Shown here in pieces: positions 57,529 to 64,000 of a stretch of 64,000 nt of DNA; the stretch's first letter is position 1; each line of letters opens with the position of its first letter. Both the position numbers and the translations under genes were made by a program. Where the stretch lies: positions 1-64,000 of the forward strand of contig CAWCSS010000001.1 of assembly GCA_963798325.1 (NCBI GenBank). The letters are read 5' to 3'. This DNA comes from Solirubrobacter sp963798325 (GTDB taxonomy: Bacteria; Actinomycetota; Thermoleophilia; Solirubrobacterales; Solirubrobacteraceae). Under the pieces are notes generated by a model. It saw only the letters and a program-made list of their open reading frames with translations. It was not told where the DNA came from and did not search any database.

Positions 57529-59094
57529 CTAGTTGTCGGTGCGGATCGGCATCTCGACCGCGTCCTGACCGACGCCGGCGAACGAGAGGATGCTGTGCGC
57601 CAGCACGTCGGTGAACTCGTCCAGGCCGTACTGGCTCAGGTTGAACACCGTGTCGCACCACTCGTGGTAGCACGGGTCGGCCTGGATGCCGGCCTGGCCG
57701 CCGGTCCCCGCCGTGGAGGCCGCGTTGTCCGCCACCTGCTGGGCGGTCTTGATGCCCTCGGCGCCGGTGTAGAAGCCGGTTGCGGGCACGCCGCGGGTCG
57801 CCGACGGGCGGCGCCACTGGGCGTAGTCGGAGCGGTTGTCGAACGGGTAGTCGACCTGCTTGACGTTGAGCTTGCCGTTGAGGTAGTCGATGTGCGTCTT
57901 GCTCAGCGTCGCCTCGGCGTCCTTCTGGGCCTGCGGGAGCGTCGGCTCCGTCGTGTTGTTCGGGACGTACATGAACGGGATCCAGTTCGTCGACGCGATC
58001 ATGTCGTAGTCGAGCATGGCCAGCGTCTGCGTCGTCTGCAGCGAGTTGAGCTGGTTGACGAAGAACGTCGAGCCGTACAGGCCCTGCTCCTCGCCCGAGA
58101 ACCAGCCGAAGCGGATCTTGTACTTGAGGTTGATGCCCAGCTTCATGATCTGGTGGGCGATCGTGAGGTTCATGGCCGTGCCGGAACCGTCGTCGTTGAT
58201 GCCCGGGCCCGCCGCGACGCCGTCGATGTGGGCGCCGACCTGCAGTACGCGCGTGGGATCGCCGGTCGGCGTCTCGGCGCTGATGTCGTAGTCGAGGCGC
58301 AGGTTCAGGTTGTTGTCGGACTTGAAGCGCAGCGTCACGGGACCGGTCTGCGCGGCCTCGTAGAGCTGCTGGCCGAGCGCGTAGGTCACGCCCAGGCCGA
58401 CGGTGCCCGGGTAGGTCTGCGAGACGTAGCGGGTCGTGTTCGCGGTCCGGCCGGTCTGGCCCTCGTTCATGATGATCAGGCCCTTGGCGCCGTTGGCGCG
58501 GGCGTTGATCGCCTTCACGAGCTCGGTGCAGCCGCCGCGCTGGACGAGCACGAGGTTGTCCTTCACCGTCGCCGGGAAGTCGCTCATCGAGCAGCCGCTG
58601 CGGACCGTGTCCGCGGTCGCGGGCGGCGGGATCTGGATCCGGGCGGCCGGGATCACCTGCGCGGTGATGTCGGCGCTCTGGCTCCACTGCATCTGCGCGA
58701 AGTCACTCGCGGAGGTGAGCCCGTTGACGAACGTCTTGCCGTCGGGCAGCGTCGTCTGGTTGGGCGAGGTGACGACCTCGAGGGTCGAGGGCGTCCGCTC
58801 CGACCACGAGTTCGGGGACGCCGTGTTCGCGTAGGGCACCAGGGTCGGGTTGTAGCCGATCCGTCGCAGCTCGCTGACCACGTAGTTCAGGGACTCGTAG
58901 TTGCCCTGCGACGCGGTCAGGCGATTGTTCTCATTCGACAGGCCGATGGTGTTCAGGCGCTGTTCGTAACGCAGGACTTCTGCCCGCGTCACGGCGTTTC
59001 TCAACGCGGTGGTGTCAGGGTCGGCCGCTCGTGCCACTGCTGGGATTGATCCTCCCAGCATGGCGACGGCGAGCACCGCAACGGTCTTCCGCAC
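57529..59094 (-). CDS. Secreted M28-family metallopeptidase with PA domain
   Basis: 521 residues with a signal peptide (TVAVLAVAMLGGSIPAVARA). A protease-associated insert lies around residues 150-230 (CSMSDFPATVKDNLVLVQRGGCTELVKAINARANGAKGLIIMN). The M28 zinc site is complete: VLQVGAHIDG, GINDDGSGTAMN, FSGEEQGLYGS, MLDYDMI and the last His in CYHEWCD. Such enzymes are aminopeptidases acting outside the cell. It ends 21 bases after the stop of the double regulator, which converges on it. Confidence 0.93.
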   Translation of the reverse strand: MRKTVAVLAVAMLGGSIPAVARAADPDTTALRNAVTRAEVLRYEQRLNTIGLSNENNRLTASQGNYESLNYVVSELRRIGYNPTLVPYANTASPNSWSERTPSTLEVVTSPNQTTLPDGKTFVNGLTSASDFAQMQWSQSADITAQVIPAARIQIPPPATADTVRSGCSMSDFPATVKDNLVLVQRGGCTELVKAINARANGAKGLIIMNEGQTGRTANTTRYVSQTYPGTVGLGVTYALGQQLYEAAQTGPVTLRFKSDNNLNLRLDYDISAETPTGDPTRVLQVGAHIDGVAAGPGINDDGSGTAMNLTIAHQIMKLGINLKYKIRFGWFSGEEQGLYGSTFFVNQLNSLQTTQTLAMLDYDMIASTNWIPFMYVPNNTTEPTLPQAQKDAEATLSKTHIDYLNGKLNVKQVDYPFDNRSDYAQWRRPSATRGVPATGFYTGAEGIKTAQQVADNAASTAGTGGQAGIQADPCYHEWCDTVFNLSQYGLDEFTDVLAHSILSFAGVGQDAVEMPIRTDN

Positions 59095-59319
59095 GTTCTC
59101 TGTTCCTCATCCGATGTGAAATGGATGCGAGCCAGTCGGGACGGGCGGAGCTCACAGACGACGCACCGTAGTAGGTCCTCGCCCTGCCCGCCTACGCGTG
59201 CTGACCATTCGGGTTCCCCCGTTCGGCCAGTTCCTACGACATGTAGTTGATGAGCGGGCCATGATGGCCGTGGGGACGGGCCGTTTGCCAGTTGATCGGC
59301 CCAAGAGAGGGATTTCGGA
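59095..59319. promoter_or_regulatory. Divergent intergenic region of the M28 peptidase and FG-GAP genes
   Basis: 225 bases without a gene. GGCCAT-G-ATGGCC at 59,257-59,269 is a perfect palindrome, and GGGCCG to CGGCCC (about 59,277-59,296) is a second, looser inverted repeat just before the ribosome-binding AGAGAGGGA of the FG-GAP gene. These could be operators. No clear -35/-10 pair was chosen. Confidence 0.4.
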
Positions 59320-61641
59320 GTGTTGAATACGAGACGACGGCGTGCGCTTGCCTGCGCCGGCGCTGTGACCGCGCTGAGCGCGGCGATGGCGCCAGCGGCC
59401 ATGGCGGGCCCGCTGAACGCGGGTGGTCCGGTGGACCTGCTCACTGACGCGAACGTCAAGATCGGCAACCTGGCCGCCGCGGCCAAGGTTGGAGACAAGA
59501 TGGTCAGCGCCGGGGACTTCAACGGCGACGGCTACAAGGACGTCGCGCTCGGCATGTGGATGCTCAGCGCCGACGGCCCGACCCGCTCCCAGGCGGGCGC
59601 CATCTACGTGGTCTACGGCAAGCCCAGTCAGGGTCCGTCGGTCGACCTGGCGGCGCTCGGCACCAACGGCGTGCGCATCGAGGGCGCGGTCGCGAGCGAT
59701 CACGCCGGGTGGTCGCTGGCCTCGGCCGGCGACGTCAACGGCGACGGCAAGGACGATCTGCTGATCGGCACCCCGTGGGCCGACCCGGGCACGCCCGCCA
59801 AGACCAACGCCGGTGGCGCGCGCATCGTCTACGGCCGCAGCGCGAGCACCGAGATCGACCTCGCGACGGACACGCAGGGCATCCGCATCGACGGCGCGGG
59901 CCAAGGCGACCGCGCGGGCTACTCCGTCGCCACGGGCGACATCAACGGCGACGGCATCCGCGACTACGTGCTCGGCGCGATCGGCACCGCCTGCCGCACC
60001 GGCGTCCTGCCGCTGACGTGCGAGGGTGACGCGGGCGCGGCCTACGTCGTGTTCGGCAAGGCCACCCCGGCCAACGCCGACCTCGCCGACCTCGGCACCG
60101 ACGGCTTCAAGATGAACGGCGAGTCCGGCAACGCCAAGACCGGCTGGCAGGTCGCCGCGGGCGACTTCACCGGCGACGGCAAGGACGACGTGGCGGTGTC
60201 CGCGGTCTTCGCCAAGGACTACGCCGGCTCGACCTACATCGTCAAGGGCAAGACGTCCAACGGCGCGGTCGCGCTCGCCGCGCTCGGCTCCGACGGCTTC
60301 CGCATCGACGGCGATGCCGACGATCAGTCCGGCTACTCGCTCGCCGCGGGTGATGTCGACGGCGACAAGAAGCCCGAGCTCATCATCGGCGTGCCGTTCC
60401 ACGGCCCCAACAACGCGCTCATGGCCGGCTCGGCCTACGTCCTCAAGGGCGGCGCGATGAGCGGCGACATGACGCTCGCCAACCTGCGTCCCGGCGACTA
60501 CCGCATCGACGGCGCCAAGGATCAGGACGGCCTCGGCTGGTCGGTGGCGGTCTCGCCCGACCTCAACAACGACGGCCTCAACGACGTCCTCGCGGGTGCC
60601 CCGGGCATGGATCGCGCGTCCGGCCCAACGCAGGCGCCCGCCCCGAACAGCGTGGGCCCGCAAGAGTCGATCGGCGGCGCGTACGTCGTCTACGGCTCCA
60701 GGACCCCGGCCAACGTCGCCACGGCCAGCCTCGCCGGCAAGGGCCAGCTGCTCCAGGGCGGCGGCGGCTTCCGCTGGGGCGACCAGGCCGGCTGGAACGT
60801 CGCCGGTCTCGGTGACCTCGCCGCCAACGGCGTCAACGTCGCCGCCGTCGGCATCCCCGGCTGGGACTCCAACCCCCAGTCCCAGGTGACCACCGGCCGC
60901 GACCGCGGGCAGGCCATCCTGCTCAACGGCGTCACCGACTCGATCGCCCCGACGATCGACATCACCTCGCCGGTCGACGGCGCGATGATCCCGATCGGCA
61001 CGCCGGTCGCGCTGGCGTTCAGCTGCGGCGACGCGAACACCGTGGCGTCCTGCACGGCGACCGACAACGGCTTGGCGATCGCCAACGGCGCGAACCTCGC
61101 GACCGCCGGCACCGACGTCGGCCCCCACACCGTGACCGTCACGGCCAAGGACAACGCCGGCAACACGACGACCAAGACCGTCACCTACAACGTCGTGGCC
61201 ACGGCCGGCGGCGGCGCCACTGGGACTGTCCCGGCGACGCTCGCCCTCTCGCTGGGCACGCCCGCCGCGTTCGCCCCGTTCACCCCGGGCGTCGCCCGGG
61301 TCTACACGGCCACGACGATGGCGAACGTGATCTCGACCGCGGGTGACGCGACGCTGAGCGTCGCCGACCCGTCCTCGACGGCCACCGGCCGACTGATGAA
61401 CGGCACGTTCGCGCTCGTCAGCCCGGTTCAGGCTCGCGCCACCAGCGCCGCCGGCACCGGCTCGGCCCTCGCCGACGTGGGTGGCTCGTCCGTCCCGACC
61501 ACGCTGCTCAGCTACGCCGGTCCGGTCTCCAACGACAGCGTCACGGTGACGTTCTCGCAGTCGATCGGCGTCAACGAGCCGCTGCGCACGGGCGCCTACA
61601 GCAAGTCGCTCACGTTCACCCTGTCGACCACGACCCCGTAA
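59320..61641 (+). CDS. Secreted FG-GAP (integrin-alpha-like) beta-propeller protein
   Basis: 773 residues from the GTG at 59,320, with AGAGAGGGA upstream. A signal (RRALACAGAVTALSAAMAPAAMA) is followed by seven FG-GAP repeats, each with a calcium loop: AGDFNGDGYKDVALGM, AGDVNGDGKDDLLIGT, TGDINGDGIRDYVLGA, AGDFTGDGKDDVAVSA, AGDVDGDKKPELIIG, SPDLNNDGLNDVLAG and a last worn one. An Ig-like domain (TIDITSPVDGAMIPIG, residues about 545-630) and a beta-rich tail complete it. A calcium-dependent surface or secreted adhesin is likely. No membrane anchor or sorting signal is seen. Confidence 0.88.
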   Translation: MLNTRRRRALACAGAVTALSAAMAPAAMAGPLNAGGPVDLLTDANVKIGNLAAAAKVGDKMVSAGDFNGDGYKDVALGMWMLSADGPTRSQAGAIYVVYGKPSQGPSVDLAALGTNGVRIEGAVASDHAGWSLASAGDVNGDGKDDLLIGTPWADPGTPAKTNAGGARIVYGRSASTEIDLATDTQGIRIDGAGQGDRAGYSVATGDINGDGIRDYVLGAIGTACRTGVLPLTCEGDAGAAYVVFGKATPANADLADLGTDGFKMNGESGNAKTGWQVAAGDFTGDGKDDVAVSAVFAKDYAGSTYIVKGKTSNGAVALAALGSDGFRIDGDADDQSGYSLAAGDVDGDKKPELIIGVPFHGPNNALMAGSAYVLKGGAMSGDMTLANLRPGDYRIDGAKDQDGLGWSVAVSPDLNNDGLNDVLAGAPGMDRASGPTQAPAPNSVGPQESIGGAYVVYGSRTPANVATASLAGKGQLLQGGGGFRWGDQAGWNVAGLGDLAANGVNVAAVGIPGWDSNPQSQVTTGRDRGQAILLNGVTDSIAPTIDITSPVDGAMIPIGTPVALAFSCGDANTVASCTATDNGLAIANGANLATAGTDVGPHTVTVTAKDNAGNTTTKTVTYNVVATAGGGATGTVPATLALSLGTPAAFAPFTPGVARVYTATTMANVISTAGDATLSVADPSSTATGRLMNGTFALVSPVQARATSAAGTGSALADVGGSSVPTTLLSYAGPVSNDSVTVTFSQSIGVNEPLRTGAYSKSLTFTLSTTTP

Positions 61642-61648
61642 AGCGGGT

Positions 61649-61894
61649 TCACGTCAGATAGACGATCCAACTGATCACGATCGCCGCGAGGCCCAAGGCC
61701 ATCGCGGCGGTCGCGATCTGTTCGCCGGAGCGGCCGTGCGTGCGCGTGTCATGCCACGCACTGCCGCCCAGCACCACCGCGCTCGCCCCGACGGCGACGA
61801 CCAGCAGCGGCCCGAGGAAGATCGCGAACACGATCGCCACGACCGCCGCGATGAACGCGGGGATCGCCAGCGCCGCGCGCGGCTCGTCGGGCAC
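61649..61894 (-). CDS. Small two-helix membrane protein
   Basis: 81 residues from a GTG. ALAIPAFIAAVVAIVFAIFLGPLLVVAVGASAVVLGGSAW and TAAMALGLAAIVISWIVYL are hydrophobic with a short charged loop (HDTRTHGRSGEQ). This resembles DUF4190-like helical hairpins. It is last in a group of three very small genes on this strand downstream of the aminotransferase. Confidence 0.65.
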   Translation of the reverse strand: MPDEPRAALAIPAFIAAVVAIVFAIFLGPLLVVAVGASAVVLGGSAWHDTRTHGRSGEQIATAAMALGLAAIVISWIVYLT

Positions 61895-61902
61895 GTCGTC
61901 GA

Positions 61903-61995
61903 TTACATCACCACCAACCCGACGAACGTCAGGTTCACGGCCACCACGCCGAGGCGTGCGAGCGGCCCGCCACGGTCGAGCTCACGCTTCTCCAT
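61903..61995 (-). CDS. 30-residue single-span microprotein
   Basis: From the ATG at 61,995, MEKRELDRGGPLARLG is followed by VVAVNLTFVGLVVM and TAA. Charged first half, hydrophobic second half: a tail-anchored membrane peptide. Its start lies inside the end of the 42-residue gene (14-base overlap), and its stop is 8 bases before the next gene, so it is translated in an operon. Too short to assign a function. Confidence 0.5.
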   Translation of the reverse strand: MEKRELDRGGPLARLGVVAVNLTFVGLVVM

Positions 61996-62110
61996 CGTCC
62001 TCCTCGGACGCTTCGGGCTCGTTCTCCTCGGGCGGTTCGGGCACGTCCTCGTCGCGTTTGCTCAGCGCGTCGCGCACCCGGTCCAGGTCTGGGTGTGGTC
62101 TCTCGGGCAT
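61982..62110 (-). CDS. 42-residue acidic protein
   Basis: From the ATG at 62,110, MPERPHPDLDRVRDALSKRDE is followed by a run rich in Glu, Pro and Asp ending EEDDGEA. It starts 10 bases after the aminotransferase stop. Strong acidity and small size suggest a disordered regulatory or binding peptide. The coupling to its neighbours is the main support that it is real. Confidence 0.55.
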   Translation of the reverse strand: MPERPHPDLDRVRDALSKRDEDVPEPPEENEPEASEEDDGEA

Positions 62111-62120
62111 ACCTTGGCCC

Positions 62121-63305
62121 CTACCCCGTGCAGGCGGCGCCGAGACGGGCCGCGCCGTCGCGCAGCTCCGCCGGGGTCGCCGTGGCGAAGGACACGCGCA
62201 GGGTGCGTGGGTCCTCCTCGCCCGCGTAGAAGTACTTGCCCGGCACGAAGGCCACGCCACGCTCGAGCGCGCGCGGGAGGATCTCCGCCGCGTCGTAGCC
62301 CTCCGGCAGCCGCACCCAGATGAACAGGCCGCCCTCGGGTTCCGTGCAGCGCGACCCCGCGGGCAGGAACTCCTGCAGGCCGGCCAGCAGCGCGTCGCGC
62401 CGCGGGCGGTAGTGCGCGGCCAGCCCGGCGATGTGCTCGCCGAGGTCGTGCGCGGCCAGCCAGCGCTCCGCGGCCATCTGCGCGACCGTCGAGGTGTGCA
62501 GGTCGGCGGCCTGCTTGGCCACCGCGAGCGGCCCGCGCAGCGCCGCCGGCGCCCGCAGGTAGCCGATCCGCAGCCCCGGCGAGAGCACCTTGGAGAGCGT
62601 CTGGACGACGATCGTGCGGTCGGGCGCGCTGGCCGCCAGCAGATCGACGTCCTCCCCTTCCAGGCGCAGCGCGGAATACGGGTCGTCCTCGACCAGCCAC
62701 AGCCCCGCCTCGGCGGCGGCCGCGGCGACGGCGGCGCGGCGCTCGGCCGGCATCGTGCGGCCGGTCGGGTTCTGGAAGGTCGGGATCAGGTAGGCGACCT
62801 TGGCGCCGGTCTCGCGCGCGATCTCCAGCAGCGCCACGGGGTCGGGACCGAAGTCGTCGGTGGGCACCGCCACGGCCTGCACGTCGGCGAGCTGGAAGGC
62901 CTGCAGCGCCGCCAGGTAGGTCGGGTTCTCGACCAGCACGACGTCGCCCTGGTCCAGCAGCGCGGTCGCCACCAGCCCGAGCGCCTGCTGGGAGCCGGTG
63001 GTGATCAGCAGCTCGTCGGCGCTGACCGCCAGCCCGCGCGTGGACATGAACGCCGCCAGGTGCCGGCGAAGCCCGGGGTCGCCCTCGGTCGTCGAGTACT
63101 GCAGCGCATGGGTGGCGTCCGGGCCGTTGAGCACCTCGGCAAAGGCCGCGGCCAGGCCGGGCACGTCGAACGTGTCCGCCGCCGGAAGCCCGCCCGCCAG
63201 CGAGATTACCTCCGGGCGCATCGCGATCTGCAGCAACTCGCGCACGGGCGAGGACTGCGTATCGGCGAGGCGACGGGAGAGCGGTGGGGCGAACGAGATG
63301 GCCAT
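62121..63305 (-). CDS. PLP-dependent class I/II aminotransferase
   Basis: 394 residues from the ATG at 63,305 (63,311 also possible). VISLAGGLPAADTFDV, LQYSTTEGDPGLRRHLAAFM, LLITTGSQQALGLVATALLDQGDVVLVENPTY, YLIPTFQNPTGRTM, LVEDDPYSALR and the PLP-lysine site TLSKVLSPGLRIGYLRAP are all present. The pattern fits the LysN/AadAT group acting on 2-aminoadipate, aromatic or branched-chain amino acids. The exact substrate is open. It begins the minus-strand microprotein operon. Confidence 0.9.
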   Translation of the reverse strand: MAISFAPPLSRRLADTQSSPVRELLQIAMRPEVISLAGGLPAADTFDVPGLAAAFAEVLNGPDATHALQYSTTEGDPGLRRHLAAFMSTRGLAVSADELLITTGSQQALGLVATALLDQGDVVLVENPTYLAALQAFQLADVQAVAVPTDDFGPDPVALLEIARETGAKVAYLIPTFQNPTGRTMPAERRAAVAAAAAEAGLWLVEDDPYSALRLEGEDVDLLAASAPDRTIVVQTLSKVLSPGLRIGYLRAPAALRGPLAVAKQAADLHTSTVAQMAAERWLAAHDLGEHIAGLAAHYRPRRDALLAGLQEFLPAGSRCTEPEGGLFIWVRLPEGYDAAEILPRALERGVAFVPGKYFYAGEEDPRTLRVSFATATPAELRDGAARLGAACTG

Positions 63306-63348
63306 TGCCATCGATCGTACGGCCTCCGTCAATCGGAGTCCCGCCTAT

Positions 63349-64000
63349 TTAGGGAGGCGTTAGCGGAAGGCCCCAGTAGGGGAACAGCGCGGCATCCAGG
63401 TAACAGAACATGTCCGTGATCTCCCCCGCCCGGTTGAGCGTCAGGACATGGATCGCGTTGGGCAGCCACTCCCCGTCGATCAGCTTGTACGTGCCGAACG
63501 TGAGCTGCCCGTTGGCGCTGGGCGCGGGCACGAAGATCCGCCGGATGCTCATCGGCCCGAGCGGGAAGAACTTGCGGATCGCGGCGCGTCCCCGGAACCA
63601 GCGGAAGTCCGGCGGCATCGAGAACGTCGCCTCCTCGGCGAGCATCGACACGACCGCATCGAGGTCGCCGCGGTTCCAGGCGTCGACGTAGCGCTCGACC
63701 AGCTCGCGGATCTCGTCGTCGCCGAGCGCGCGCAGCGTCTCCTGTTGAGACTGCGCCGGCGTGCGCTCGTCCACCGACGCGCGGGCCCGTTGCATGGCGG
63801 AGTTGACGCTCGCCGGCGTCGTGTCGAGCATCTCCGCCGTCTCCTTGGCGCTGAAGCCGAGGACCTCGCGCAGGATCAGCACCGCGCGCTGGTTGGCCGG
63901 CAGGTGCTGCAACGCGGCGATGAAGGCGAGCTCGACGCTCTCGCGCGCCTCGTAGGCGGCGTCGGGATCGTCCGGGTAGGGCTGAAGCCAGACCGTCTCG
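63349..64000 (-). CDS. ECF sigma factor with SnoaL-like C-terminal domain, N-terminus outside window
   Basis: The visible part is about 217 residues and continues beyond the right edge. SVELAFIAALQHLPANQRAVLILREVLGFSAKETAEMLDTTPASVNSAMQRARASVDER is the sigma-70 region 4 that reads the -35 box. The last 120 residues (LVERYVDAWNRGDLDAVVSMLAEEATFSMPPDFRWFRGRAAIRKFF) are a SnoaL/NTF2-like domain. This layout matches the SigJ/ECF41-like and TIGR02960 groups, in which the C-terminal domain controls activity in place of an anti-sigma protein. Confidence 0.88.
   Translation of the reverse strand, partial: ETVWLQPYPDDPDAAYEARESVELAFIAALQHLPANQRAVLILREVLGFSAKETAEMLDTTPASVNSAMQRARASVDERTPAQSQQETLRALGDDEIRELVERYVDAWNRGDLDAVVSMLAEEATFSMPPDFRWFRGRAAIRKFFPLGPMSIRRIFVPAPSANGQLTFGTYKLIDGEWLPNAIHVLTLNRAGEITDMFCYLDAALFPYWGLPLTPP

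Overview
This window looks like one contig with a foreign left end. From about 3,886 to 64,000 it is very GC-rich (roughly 70% or more by eye). Genes are tightly packed, with ATGA and GTGA overlaps and start codons a few bases behind -10 boxes. The gene content (leaderless regulators, LCP protein, sortase, dodecin, MMPL pump with MarR, DUF2064/GT2 glycosyltransferases, RES/Xre module) suggests a soil actinobacterium of the Solirubrobacterales type (Solirubrobacter/Conexibacter-like). The order-level call is inference. Positions 1 to about 3,885 are clearly less GC-rich and carry an SBBP-repeat/TIGR03437 secreted protein typical of Acidobacteria such as Solibacter and Bryobacter. At about 3,882-3,886 a truncated FGGY kinase abuts a truncated Crp-type regulator, so the left end is probably a chimeric join.

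Layout. 1-3.9 kb: acidobacterial-type genes, two of them frame-broken. 4.0-7 kb: REP-like palindromes, a coiled-coil protein, an MMPL transporter and its divergent MarR regulator. 7-12.2 kb: molybdenum cofactor genes (moeA, moaA, moaC; a moaD-moaE fusion) with an EAL-domain protein and a MerR-Mop regulator. 12.2-19.5 kb: envelope sugar genes, a sulfite-oxidase-like molybdoenzyme, a methyltransferase and an epimerase. 19.5-26.9 kb: housekeeping and small regulators (NudC, TipA-like MerR, dodecin, GroES paralogue, a possible GxGD intramembrane protease, CsoR, subtilase). 27-33.6 kb: a 1,556-residue Ala-rich polymorphic toxin with a HEAT-like immunity partner, directly followed by a RES/Xre toxin-antitoxin pair. 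33.7-44.8 kb: rhomboid, two two-component systems, RNase HI, MOSC, EamA/LysR, and a lipoprotein-type gene with an ABC exporter. 44.8-52.8 kb: cell-surface genes, including a sortase fused to its own repeat-bearing surface protein, an NHL propeller, an LCP ligase and a GH-like/PG-binding protein. 52.8-64 kb: a monooxygenase and a chemotaxis receptor, both frame-broken, an attenuator-like leader before an ACT protein, a double REC-HTH regulator, an M28 peptidase, an FG-GAP propeller, a microprotein operon, an aminotransferase and an ECF sigma factor that runs off the window.

Two themes stand out. First, the broken genes in the main part are disrupted almost only by single extra bases. In most of these, a third codon position appears to have been written as two synonymous alternatives. 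This suggests merged strain variants in the consensus rather than true pseudogenes. Second, the 27-33.6 kb block is a compact conflict locus whose two toxins may both act through NAD+. No rRNA, tRNA, CRISPR array or insertion sequence was recognised.
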